A stretch of DNA of 64,000 nucleotides from Mucilaginibacter rivuli. GTDB lineage: Bacteria > Bacteroidota > Bacteroidia > Sphingobacteriales > Sphingobacteriaceae. This document shows positions 16,878 to 25,456 of the stretch, one piece after another. Position 1 is the stretch's first letter, and each line of letters opens with the position of its first letter. Under the pieces are notes generated by a model that saw nothing but the letters and a program-made list of their open reading frames with translations, was not told where the DNA came from and ran no database searches. Location of the stretch: NCBI RefSeq assembly GCF_019391655.1, contig NZ_JAHXPQ010000003.1:248001-312000 (forward strand), read 5' to 3'. The position numbers and the translations under genes were made by a program.

Positions 16878-18803
16878 TTACTTACTTAAACGATTAAGCC
16901 AAATAGCCTGTCCGCCTGATTTAATTAAATTTATGTTGATGATTGTTGCCGCGTTCACCTTCACCCGCTCCACCTTAACGTGAGTAGCCGTCTGCACCGC
17001 GGCATCGTCCGAGTAAATGCTGGCCATATAGTTTTCGCCTTTGGGCAAAAAGTTAAAGTTGAGTTTCAGGCTGCGGGCATCGTTGTTTGTAATGGTGCCT
17101 ATAAACCAATCGGTGCCGCTGCGGCGCGCGGTAGTAATGTATTGGCCCGGTATGCCTTGTATAACTTTGGTCTCGTCCCATGTTGCAGGTATCTTATCCC
17201 AAAACTCCAGTTCGGGCTCGTTATGGGCAAAGGCGGGCCTGTCATACCAATACAGTGTTTGCAGGCCACTGTAATAAATAGCCGCCAGCGCCAGTTGGTG
17301 TGCATGCGTGGTTTTTATGCGCTTATCAAAATAGCAAATGGTATAATCAGCAGTTCCGGCTATGCAACGGGTAAAAGGCAATATGGTGTTATGCGTAGCA
17401 TCGGCCATTTCTTCGTTGCCGCGAATACCCTCTGCCGATAACAAATTAGGCCAGGTGCGCTGCTCGCCGGTGGGGCGCCAGTCGTCGTGTATATCCAGCA
17501 TAATTTGGTTGGCCGCGGCCTGCTGTATCGTTTTCTCCAGCCAGGTTGTCCACCTATGCGATCCAACCTGCACAAAACCTATCTTAACCCCTTTTATGCC
17601 CCATTTATGGTAAATAGCAAACAAACTATCGCTTTGCATTAAAGCGGCCTGCTGGTTAACGTATAGCCATACGCCTACGCCGCGCTCTTTACCGTATTGG
17701 ATAATGCCCGGCATGTCCAGGTCGGCAATGGCTACCTTACTCGCATCAGATGTAAACTCGAATGCCGGGCCATACCATTTCCAATCAAACAGCACATATT
17801 GCAAATTATGCTGTACGGCAAAATCAATGTTCGCTTTGGCATCGGCTGTAGTTTGCGCCATTACGCGCATTTGTTTGCCCGGTTTTATCCAGGTGGTATT
17901 TTTTATGGCGTTGGCCTGGTTCAGGTTTAAGATCAGCGCATCGTTTTGTACCAGGTCGCCGGGCTTTTCGGCCACCATCACCACGCGCCACGGCGTCCCG
18001 AAAGGCGATATCAGGTCGGCCGGGGTAAACATGGAGGTAACAATGGTATTAGGCTGCGCGGTACTCAGTTTAAACTTGGTGCGGGCATAATCAACCATTT
18101 GAGCTTCGGCCAGGCAGGCGTATAAGCCATTGGGTAGCTCGAGCGTCAAAGGGCGTTCGCTTTCCCATTTCCAGTTATTTAAAGGTAGTTTTTGATACGG
18201 TGCCTGCGCCCAATATGCTACCCATGCTTTGGTATCAGCGGGTAAACTGAACGTAGTATTCTCGGCCATAATGCGGTAATAGGTACCCTTTTCGTTCAGT
18301 GGGAAAAAATACCGGAAAGCCACCCCTTCGTTATAGGCGCGTATCTCTACATTCATTTTGTAGATGGGGTTATCATCTTTAACCAGCTCCACGGTAACGG
18401 CGTTATAATGATCGGGGATATCACTCTGTTCGCCGTACACGGGTTTCCAGCTGGTATCTTTTTGCGAAGTTTTAATACCGGTAACCTTCAGGTTTTCGCA
18501 CCAATCCCCGTGCCCGTCCACCTGAAGCGCCATCGCGCTTTCGGATAAGTGATTATCCAGTTGCAGGTCCATCACCGACTCGTTAATTACCGCTTTGCCT
18601 TTATAGCTCACCGTGTAGTACATGGTACGTTTACTGCCCGCTGCTTCTTTCTGGTAAAATGTAATGCTGATGTTTTTATCGGGCGATAATTGTGTTACCA
18701 TGCTCCCGGGCACTATGTTTTGTGCGTATCCGGCAAACACGTACCCGGTCAGCATTAACAAACAAAAAAACAACTTTTTCATCGTAGTGTAATGGGTATT
18801 CAT
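16878..18803 (-). CDS. GH97 glycoside hydrolase (second copy, atypical site)
   Basis: A 641-residue GH97 protein, paralogous to the one at 3969-5834. A signal peptide (MKKLFFCLLMLTGYVFAGYAQ) begins at residue 8; the frame starts at an ATG that overlaps the GH88 stop by 4 bp (ATGA), suggesting translational coupling, while the ATG at 18782 is an alternative. An N-terminal beta-sandwich, TIM barrel and C-terminal beta domain follow. Key sites are KIGFVQVG (407-414), HDDWRPTG (439-446) and Glu458 in SAEGIRGNE. The first copy has Asp392 where this one has Gln412, and both have Gly where retaining enzymes are expected to carry Asp. Probably periplasmic. Confidence 0.88.
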   Translation of the reverse strand: MNTHYTTMKKLFFCLLMLTGYVFAGYAQNIVPGSMVTQLSPDKNISITFYQKEAAGSKRTMYYTVSYKGKAVINESVMDLQLDNHLSESAMALQVDGHGDWCENLKVTGIKTSQKDTSWKPVYGEQSDIPDHYNAVTVELVKDDNPIYKMNVEIRAYNEGVAFRYFFPLNEKGTYYRIMAENTTFSLPADTKAWVAYWAQAPYQKLPLNNWKWESERPLTLELPNGLYACLAEAQMVDYARTKFKLSTAQPNTIVTSMFTPADLISPFGTPWRVVMVAEKPGDLVQNDALILNLNQANAIKNTTWIKPGKQMRVMAQTTADAKANIDFAVQHNLQYVLFDWKWYGPAFEFTSDASKVAIADLDMPGIIQYGKERGVGVWLYVNQQAALMQSDSLFAIYHKWGIKGVKIGFVQVGSHRWTTWLEKTIQQAAANQIMLDIHDDWRPTGEQRTWPNLLSAEGIRGNEEMADATHNTILPFTRCIAGTADYTICYFDKRIKTTHAHQLALAAIYYSGLQTLYWYDRPAFAHNEPELEFWDKIPATWDETKVIQGIPGQYITTARRSGTDWFIGTITNNDARSLKLNFNFLPKGENYMASIYSDDAAVQTATHVKVERVKVNAATIININLIKSGGQAIWLNRLSK

Positions 18804-20029
18804 TTTACGGGATGGGTTAAACGTGCATACAAACTTTGCCCTTGTTGTAATCTTTTAAGCCGCAGCAGCGCCTCCAGGTAATAATAGTCGGCGTATATAA
18901 TGGATGCATCAATTTCCGTTCCATTAGGCTTATGGCCTGTGGAGTGGAGTAAAAAAGCATCGTTCACATCGCGGCTCTGGTATTTGGCCAACGATAACAT
19001 TGCCAGCATTTGTTCGGCCTTGTGGCGATAGGTTTTGGCTTTAACCTTATCATGCACAAAGGTTGAAAGCTCTAACAAGGCCGATGCGGTAACACAAGCC
19101 GCCGAAGCATCTTTGGGTGCATTGGGGATATCGGGTGCATCAAAATCCCAATATGGTATCCCATCGGCCGGAAGGCGCTTTAAATACACATCGGCAACCT
19201 TTTGCGCAAAGTTTAAAAACGCGGCCCTTTTTGTTTCACGATAGCACATGGTAAAACCATATATGGCCCATGATTGCCCCCGGGCCCACATCGAGTTATC
19301 AGCATAACCCTGGTGCGTTACACCTTTAATTTTCTTCCCGGTAAGGGTATCGTAAACTACTACATGGTAAGCTGAGTAATCGGCCCTGAAATGGTTATGC
19401 ATTGTTGTTTCGGCATGTTTTACAGCCATATCGTACAGCTTTTTACCTCCCCCGTTTTTTGATGCCCAAAACAGCATTTCCAGGTTTATCATATTATCGA
19501 TAATGGTGTTATGCGGCCAGCCCTTAATTTTTACCATGGACGGCCAGGATAATATGGTGCCAACCCTGGGGTTAAATAAAGTAGCCAACGAATCTGCGGC
19601 ACGCAAAATAACGGGCTTATAAGCCGCATTACCGGTTAACCGGTAGCCATTGCCAAAACTGTTATGCACCTGGAAACCCAGGTCGTGGTCAAAGCCCGGT
19701 GTGTATGATAATGGAGTTAGCTCCTTCGTGAATTTTTCGGCTTCAGTTTTAAATTGCGCCTTGCCTGTACCCTCATACAAATACCACAAAACGCCCGGCC
19801 AAAAGCCACTGCACCAATCGCGGTATTTTATAAAGCGCCAGTTGGTTTTACCGTTATCAATATTGCGCGGCAGGTTTGCCGAGTCGGCAGGTATAACTTT
19901 CAACGTTTTAACGGCCTGCCCCGCACAATAGTTTATTGCCCCGGCGGCATTAAATTGCTGTTGGCCATAAGCACGCGGGCATACACTGCTTAAAGCCAGC
20001 AATAAGGTAACGGGTATCAGTCTTCGCAT
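18800..20029 (-). CDS. GH88 unsaturated glucuronyl hydrolase
   Basis: A 409-residue GH88 enzyme that removes the 4,5-unsaturated uronic acid left at chain ends by polysaccharide lyases, by hydration of the double bond. The start at 20029 gives a signal peptide (MRRLIPVTLLLALSSVCPRAYG); the open frame extends further upstream but without a plausible signal. Two aspartates match the family's catalytic pair: Asp116 in GFDHDLGF and Asp178 in TIIDNMINLE, 62 residues apart as in characterised UGLs. The presence of GH88 is the best evidence that this locus degrades a uronic-acid polymer. Preceded by a promoter-operator cassette. Confidence 0.93.
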   Translation of the reverse strand: MRRLIPVTLLLALSSVCPRAYGQQQFNAAGAINYCAGQAVKTLKVIPADSANLPRNIDNGKTNWRFIKYRDWCSGFWPGVLWYLYEGTGKAQFKTEAEKFTKELTPLSYTPGFDHDLGFQVHNSFGNGYRLTGNAAYKPVILRAADSLATLFNPRVGTILSWPSMVKIKGWPHNTIIDNMINLEMLFWASKNGGGKKLYDMAVKHAETTMHNHFRADYSAYHVVVYDTLTGKKIKGVTHQGYADNSMWARGQSWAIYGFTMCYRETKRAAFLNFAQKVADVYLKRLPADGIPYWDFDAPDIPNAPKDASAACVTASALLELSTFVHDKVKAKTYRHKAEQMLAMLSLAKYQSRDVNDAFLLHSTGHKPNGTEIDASIIYADYYYLEALLRLKRLQQGQSLYARLTHPVK

Positions 20030-20086
20030 GGTAAAAAATATGGTATTTTGTTTGGTACAGGTTTGATATGAATATAGCATAAATAT

Positions 20087-20117
20087 CAAAAATATCAATC
20101 CTAAATCGGTTTAGCAA
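20087..20117 (-). promoter_or_regulatory. GH88-GH97 promoter with operator in the spacer
   Basis: On the minus strand the -33 TTG is at 20115-20117 and the -7 TATTTTTG at 20087-20094, 20 bp apart. The palindrome CCTAAATCGGTTTAGC (20100-20115) starts 5 bp from the -7 element, the same geometry as in the SusC promoter. The predicted start lies about 50 nt before the GH88 ATG. Confidence 0.75.
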
Positions 20118-20207
20118 GTATTAAAAAAGTTTTCAAATTATAGTAAACTATAAAGCTGTTTATTAAAAAAATCACTTAAAACAATTAAAAAATCCCTCAG
20201 CTTTACA

Positions 20208-20223
20208 ACAAAACCGATTAAGT
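20208..20223. promoter_or_regulatory. Weak second operator-like site before GH88
   Basis: ACAAAACCGATTAAGT keeps the CCGATT core and half of the palindrome. It lies about 90 bp upstream of the GH88 -33 element, similar to the doubled sites before SusC. A half-site TTTAGTAAAA follows near 20240. Confidence 0.35.
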
Positions 20224-20261
20224 ACCTACCTAACCCTGTTTAGTAAAATAACAACCGGTTA

Positions 20262-21875
20262 TTATTTGAGCAGGTAAAATGATCGCTCAACCGGCTCTGC
20301 CGACCGGTACAAAGGCTGTATGCTTCTGCCCCACTGGTAACAGACAACAGTAACCTTTACGGGATACTCACTTTTTATGGGTACCGGCGTAAAATAAAGC
20401 ACACCATTTGCTATGTAGGCCGGTCCGGCCACCACATAATAACTAACGGGTAAGCCTGAGTCGGCCCTGCCCTTTAACCGAAAATGGGTTGTATTCCGCT
20501 TAACATCAGGTAGTTTATCAAAAGTTATGGCCTGTGGCCTTCCGTTGGTTAACCTTGCCGGTATACGTATCATGCCCGGTTGTGTGGCATGCCGGTATTG
20601 CTTATCAGCGGCTGCATCCTCTTGCAACCACAACTCGCCGCCCATGCCCGCGCGGTCAAACTGCAGTTTAAATAAGTTTGGGCCGGTTTGTATAGCAGGC
20701 CCTGTTATTACCCTGAATTTGATGGGCGCAACGGTATGCCCCAATTTGGTTCCGGCGCCAATAAGTTCGGGGGGCAGTTCGGTTAAAAAATCGCCTTTTA
20801 AGCTAAATGATAGCCCATCCGTATCCGGCTGAAACTTTAACGCGGCATAACCTAATTTGGCTACGCCCTGTGCCTTGCCATCCTGCACAAAGGTTGGCAT
20901 TTGTTTTTTCCGATCAATGCGGTCGCCTTCAAATGCGGTGGCGGCCTGCGCGGTTTCTTTATCAAAAAACCAATAGCTGTTTGCCGCATGGCCTTTAAAC
21001 AAAGCAAAAGGCGCAGGTGCAAATTCGTCTTTTTCCATCCCTTTTGTATCGGTAAGCCATCCGCTTTGTTGGGTTAGGGGCCTTAGCTTACCCCTGCCAT
21101 CATCCGGCAAACGGTATTTACAAGCCTTGGTAATAAACAGGGTAATAAACCTGGCCAGGTTCTCGTTCCAGTCAAAATGGCCACCGCCGGGGTCTGTTAC
21201 CACAGCAATCAAATTATCGCCGCTTTTGGCACGCAGCCTTAATGCTGTTTGGCGTACTACGGGCCAGTAAAAATCGCGGTCGCCGGGTTTGGTTGCCGGG
21301 TCGGGTACGCGGTATTGGGGCCACTCGGTAGTTTGGGCAACCACGTAACAAAGCGGGATATTTTTAAACAGCAAGGTATCGGGCAGGGGTACCGTTTTTA
21401 CAGGTATGCAGGCTATGGTACGGTTGGGAAAGGCATTGGCAAAGGTCCAGGCAAAATGGCCGTTTGCCGAATGGCCCATTGGTATAACAGGAGCGGTTTT
21501 TAACTCAACATAGCCAGATTGCGCTGCAAGGTCGTCCAGCATTTGTTGAAACACCTGCTCCATGCCGGGCTTCATATCTGTGGTAAGGGTTTGATCGCCG
21601 CGCTGTGCCGCCCCTATCCAAATAATACCTAAACCAATATCTGCTGCCGTTTGGCGGATAAGCGGCTCTTCAAGCCAATTGCGTTCCAACAAATTGGCGA
21701 GCGAAACAATAACACCTTTAATATGCCCGCACTTTGGCGGTATCCACAAATAAGCTGTGCGGGTACCAACCTTAACCGCGTATTGGTATACATGGCATTG
21801 AGGCTTATCATACTGTGCTTTGGCGCTCAGCATCAGCAAATTAATCAATAAACAGAGCAGTAGTTTGCGTGCCAT
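20262..21875 (-). CDS. Secreted alpha/beta-hydrolase, putative carbohydrate esterase (copy 2)
   Basis: A 537-residue secreted protein, not assigned to a named CAZy class. The start at 21875 gives a signal peptide (MARKLLLCLLINLLMLSAKA) and lies 1 bp from the stop of the upstream paralogue. The first 260 residues look like an alpha/beta-hydrolase: TAYLWIPP strand, then GHSANG with nucleophile candidate Ser136, and GGGHFDW with candidate His233. The rest is beta-rich and ends in an Ig-like module (YPVKVTVVCYQWGRS). In a uronan locus it could remove acetyl or other ester groups from the chain. It pairs with the gene at 21877-23526 and shares its operon. Confidence 0.75.
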   Translation of the reverse strand: MARKLLLCLLINLLMLSAKAQYDKPQCHVYQYAVKVGTRTAYLWIPPKCGHIKGVIVSLANLLERNWLEEPLIRQTAADIGLGIIWIGAAQRGDQTLTTDMKPGMEQVFQQMLDDLAAQSGYVELKTAPVIPMGHSANGHFAWTFANAFPNRTIACIPVKTVPLPDTLLFKNIPLCYVVAQTTEWPQYRVPDPATKPGDRDFYWPVVRQTALRLRAKSGDNLIAVVTDPGGGHFDWNENLARFITLFITKACKYRLPDDGRGKLRPLTQQSGWLTDTKGMEKDEFAPAPFALFKGHAANSYWFFDKETAQAATAFEGDRIDRKKQMPTFVQDGKAQGVAKLGYAALKFQPDTDGLSFSLKGDFLTELPPELIGAGTKLGHTVAPIKFRVITGPAIQTGPNLFKLQFDRAGMGGELWLQEDAAADKQYRHATQPGMIRIPARLTNGRPQAITFDKLPDVKRNTTHFRLKGRADSGLPVSYYVVAGPAYIANGVLYFTPVPIKSEYPVKVTVVCYQWGRSIQPLYRSAEPVERSFYLLK

Positions 21876-21876
21876 A

Positions 21877-23526
21877 TTATTTACTGATCCAAAAAATACG
21901 TTCCACCTGTTCTGCCGTTTGCAGTTTGGGCTCGTTACTGTTACCATACTGCCAGGCTACCACGGTTACCTTTACGGGATAATGACTGCGCGGCGGTATG
22001 GCGCTGAGGTTAATATGGTCGCCCTCAATTTCTGCCGGACCATCCTGTATGTAGAAACCTACCGGTACACCTGCATCCGATGTAGCGTTGAGTCTTATTC
22101 CTTTTGCCCCGGCTTTCTGATCTGCTACAGCAGCAAAAGTAATATGCTGCTCCCTACCCTGCGTATTACGCGGCGGTATCAGCATTTGCGCCTGTTGTAC
22201 CGCGGGTTTATAAACGTCATCGCCTGCATTGGTAGCCGCAAACCATAACTCATAACTATGCGGGCTTTGCCAATAACCTATTTGCGGGTGTACCCGGAAA
22301 GTAGAATCGTTTAATTTAATAACCGGCCCGATTATCCGTTCAATGTTGATTGCCCCTTTAGCATGACCAAGCTTTGCCCCTACCTGTACGCCTGCCCACA
22401 CAGCTAACCTTGGGCTGCCGCCCGGTACAGTATCATAAAAAGCGTTGTGCAGCTTAAAAGTAATGCCATCGGCTTCCGGTTCAAACTTTAAATTTACCTG
22501 CTGGTGCGTATTACGTTGCGCCACCATTTTTCCATCCTGTAGGTAACCTATCAATTGCGCTTTTTTATTACGATGCTCCGATTCATAAAATGTGGTCGCG
22601 TCGGCTATCTCTTTATCAAAATACCAAAACGCTTGTGTCTTGTCGCCTTTATATTCATTAAGGGGTGCAGCAAGGGCTGTTGGCGCCTGATTATAACGCC
22701 ATTTATCAGCCAGCCAACCTGTTCTTGAAGGATCTATGGGGATCAGCTGGGGCGCTTTATTATCCGGCGTATTTTTAGGCAACCTGTATTGCATTACCTT
22801 TTTAATGTACAGCGCTATGTAGCTTATCTTTTGGGCTGTGGCTGCAAAATGCCCCTGAGCGGGCATAGCCAGCATACTCATGGGGATCAGGGGGTGCTGT
22901 TGGCGCTCTTTTAAGCCCTCGGCCGACCATGTGTTTGCCGCTTCGTATTCGCCCATGGTTTCAAGGCAGGGTATGCTATCAATATTGCGGTCGCCCCAAA
23001 TATCAGGCGCAAAAGCGGCATTCCTAAAATACGGCCACTGCCCGCTAACTGAAATGGCGGCCAGGCTACGCTGGGGGTTCCAGGCTGCCATATAATACGG
23101 TGCGCTGGCCGCTGCCGAGTGCCCCATACCTATAAACGGCGCATACTTCAGTTCGCTATATCCTGAAACATCTGCAAGGCTGTTCATGATATCGTTAAAA
23201 GTATTTCCTGCTCCCTGGTCAAAATGGAATAAAATATCATAGCCCGGGCTTACCCACACTTCGGCAATATCAAGTTTGCCCATCTCGTCTCTAAACTTTG
23301 CATCTTCTAATATCGATTGCTCTTCCATGTTATTTTGAGCAAATATTACCGCCTTTACTTTTTTACAGTTCGGTGGTATCCATAAATAAGCGCGCGCCTG
23401 GCCATTATTATCTTTCGCGTTTTTAACCAATACCGACCATTGCCAAACCGCAGCATTGGCCATTAATGTTGTAAGCAGTAAAGCAGCGGTAAAAAAAACC
23501 GCAAGGTTTAGCCTGGTGTTTTGCAT
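21877..23526 (-). CDS. Secreted alpha/beta-hydrolase, putative carbohydrate esterase (copy 1)
   Basis: A 549-residue paralogue of the following gene, same domain plan. Signal peptide (about 1-25), RAYLWIPPNCKKVKAVIF strand, nucleophile candidate Ser137 in MGHSAAAS, His226 in PAQGHFAATA, then a beta-rich C half ending YPVKVTVVAWQYGNS. Both copies share WFDKE-like WYFDKEIADATTF and GWLxDK segments in the middle, so they arose by tandem duplication and diverged. The stop codon is 1 bp from the next start, indicating translational coupling. First gene of its unit, with a promoter-operator cassette at 23604-23634. Substrate unknown. Confidence 0.76.
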   Translation of the reverse strand: MQNTRLNLAVFFTAALLLTTLMANAAVWQWSVLVKNAKDNNGQARAYLWIPPNCKKVKAVIFAQNNMEEQSILEDAKFRDEMGKLDIAEVWVSPGYDILFHFDQGAGNTFNDIMNSLADVSGYSELKYAPFIGMGHSAAASAPYYMAAWNPQRSLAAISVSGQWPYFRNAAFAPDIWGDRNIDSIPCLETMGEYEAANTWSAEGLKERQQHPLIPMSMLAMPAQGHFAATAQKISYIALYIKKVMQYRLPKNTPDNKAPQLIPIDPSRTGWLADKWRYNQAPTALAAPLNEYKGDKTQAFWYFDKEIADATTFYESEHRNKKAQLIGYLQDGKMVAQRNTHQQVNLKFEPEADGITFKLHNAFYDTVPGGSPRLAVWAGVQVGAKLGHAKGAINIERIIGPVIKLNDSTFRVHPQIGYWQSPHSYELWFAATNAGDDVYKPAVQQAQMLIPPRNTQGREQHITFAAVADQKAGAKGIRLNATSDAGVPVGFYIQDGPAEIEGDHINLSAIPPRSHYPVKVTVVAWQYGNSNEPKLQTAEQVERIFWISK

Positions 23527-23603
23527 TATTCAATTCAAAATAGACGGTATTTAATAAATGGGATTTATTAAGATGCACTCAATTGGTTTTTCAAACTTCG
23601 TAT

Positions 23604-23634
23604 CAAAACTAAATAAACTTAATCGGTTTAGCAA
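23604..23634 (-). promoter_or_regulatory. Esterase-operon promoter with operator in the spacer
   Basis: On the minus strand the -33 TTG is at 23632-23634 and the -7 TAGTTTTG at 23604-23611, separated by 20 bp. ACTTAATCGGTTTAGC (23617-23632) starts 5 bp from the -7 element. This is the third instance of the same arrangement. Confidence 0.75.
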
Positions 23635-23687
23635 GCTTAAAAAGCAATTTATAGATAACTAAATAATTTAAAGAGCATGGCCTTTAA

Positions 23688-23731
23688 AAACAAATAGTGA
23701 ACCGGAATGCAAACCGGTTCACTATTTGTTT
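23688..23731 (-). terminator. Strong hairpin terminator after the lipoprotein lyase
   Basis: A perfect 18-bp stem (AAACAAATAGTGAACCGG and its complement) with an 8-nt loop, followed on the minus strand by a T-rich stretch. It lies 36 bp after the stop of the lyase at 23768-25042 and separates it from the esterase promoter. Confidence 0.85.
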
Positions 23732-23767
23732 GTTAAATGTCTTTCTCTACCTCAATTAATATATTTA

Positions 23768-25042
23768 TTAACGTGTGAAAGTTAAGGTACCGAAACCCAA
23801 TTGATCATAGCTACCGCTGTTGGTACCGTAATCACCACCACCACCTTCGGGGCGAACAGCCGTTGCAAATTGGGTAGTATAGGTAGCCGTTTTTCCTTTC
23901 ACCTTAACATAGTAGTTGTAAACCAGTTCCCAACCCGGGCGGATGGTGCCGCGGCTCGCACTCGAAATAACAGTTTGATTGGAGTTTTCGCAATTGTTAT
24001 ACGTGGTGTATGGAACCGTGTTGGTTGTATTGATATTATAAGCCGCTATATATTCGCTTACGCCTAAAAGTGGCGGGTTAACATGGCTCCAGGGGTTGTA
24101 GTCGAAAAAGTTTTGCCCCTGGTTATACAACATCTGGCAAAAAGTACCAAAAAGCGGTACCTCCATGGTAGCGTGCCCCTGGTCTCTCCCGGATTCCTGG
24201 CCCTGATCCATGCCGTTTGAATAGGTTGCCGAAGTTACCCTTCCTATATAAGCAGTACCAACACCACTATGCTGATAGTAATCTATAGCGTAATTAACCT
24301 TACTGATATCATCGCAAAGGATGCCGATGGCCAATACGGTACACAGGTTTGACATGTCCCAGTTTAACCAATAATGCGTTCCGCAGGTATTGTTGTGCCG
24401 GGCCAGGAAATCGCTCGATACCGGGTAATAAACATTGAGCAAAAAGTTTTTAAAGGCCGTAAAGCTTGATGCCGACCAGCCGCTATAGCTACGCATTATT
24501 TCGGCGGCGTTTGCCCATTGGTAACCTTGCAGGCCTGCTGCCAGGTCTTTGTTACTATCGCCGTCAATATATTTACATTTTACAGCCCATGCATTCATAA
24601 TAGCAACCGCGTTTGCACCGCAGGCGGCATCGCCCTTTATCTTCCAGCGCAGCGCGTTTTGATAGGCTGCCGCGGCATCCTGGCATGCTAATATATAATT
24701 TTCGGCCCTGCCACTGGCAGCCGCCCCCCGAACAATAGTATCTACCGGCCGTGCTACATAAGTGGCCGAAGAGTGCCCGTTAGCAACCAGTTTGTTCCAA
24801 CCATCAAGCCAGGGTTGTGTCCCTGCATTTACATTGGTCGTCATACGGGTAAAATCTGCCGCCGAATGCAGCATTCCGGGGTGAACAATAGTGGTAACGC
24901 TGCCTAAAGCAAATGACGATGTCAGGTTTTTTTCAGCCAGGCCAGCTTTGGATGTAGTTTGATTTTGAACGGTTGATGGTTTACTGCATGCGCAAAATAA
25001 GCCCATCATACACATGGTTAGTTGAAGTGTTTTTCTTTTCAT
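23768..25042 (-). CDS. Alginate-lyase-fold lyase, lipoprotein
   Basis: A 424-residue lyase of the same superfamily as the protein at 2818-3942. The N-terminus (MKRKTLQLTMCMMGLFCACS) has a lipobox-like end with Cys19, so it is probably anchored in the outer membrane. HPGMLHSAADF opens the catalytic domain; LNWD (Asn227, Trp228) and ESGRDQGH (283-290: Arg286, His290) match the active-site blocks of the first copy. PL38 is a candidate family. It forms its own unit, divergent from the giant lyase, and may act at the cell surface on longer chains. The C-terminal tyrosine-rich loop (GGGGDYGTNSGSYDQ) is distinctive. Confidence 0.8.
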   Translation of the reverse strand: MKRKTLQLTMCMMGLFCACSKPSTVQNQTTSKAGLAEKNLTSSFALGSVTTIVHPGMLHSAADFTRMTTNVNAGTQPWLDGWNKLVANGHSSATYVARPVDTIVRGAAASGRAENYILACQDAAAAYQNALRWKIKGDAACGANAVAIMNAWAVKCKYIDGDSNKDLAAGLQGYQWANAAEIMRSYSGWSASSFTAFKNFLLNVYYPVSSDFLARHNNTCGTHYWLNWDMSNLCTVLAIGILCDDISKVNYAIDYYQHSGVGTAYIGRVTSATYSNGMDQGQESGRDQGHATMEVPLFGTFCQMLYNQGQNFFDYNPWSHVNPPLLGVSEYIAAYNINTTNTVPYTTYNNCENSNQTVISSASRGTIRPGWELVYNYYVKVKGKTATYTTQFATAVRPEGGGGDYGTNSGSYDQLGFGTLTFTR

Positions 25043-25456
25043 TTTTGGTTTATTTATTATTGGTAGGTAGAGAAAGCATTGTAATGGCCACCCCGGGATT
25101 ATCCGGGTCTGCGCTAACCACGTTAATCAGGGGAAGTATTGTATTTCTTGTTGTTTGATTTAAGATGGTCTAAATCATATCCGCACAAGCCCGGATAGCA
25201 TAAGCAGGTATCAGGTTTCCATATTGACAGTCGCCCCCGGCATTTTATACTCATACCGCCTCCATTTTCTTTCCCTTGAAAAACCCGGACCGGATATCGT
25301 GATCAAAAAAATAAAATTCACAAAACCGAGTATAATCTATAGGGACACCTGTCTGTATAACAATCAAATAACCTAAAAGCGCCGTAACGCAAATCCATGA
25401 TATGGATGTTCATAAAAGCGGCGCTTAACCAAAATGTTTACCTAACTATAAAAGCT
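25043..25456. other. Divergent intergenic region of the two lyase genes
   Basis: A 414-bp stretch between the minus-strand lipoprotein lyase and the plus-strand giant lyase. It should hold both promoters, but I see no clear TAnnTTTG/TTTG pair and no copy of the ACTAAATCGGTTTAGC palindrome. These two genes may therefore not belong to the LacI regulon. No small gene was recognised. Confidence 0.4.

Noticed and set aside
20262..21947. Start of the second hydrolase at 21947
   Set aside because: It overlaps the previous gene and lacks a signal peptide at its start; the ATG at 21875 begins the signal peptide 1 bp from the upstream stop.
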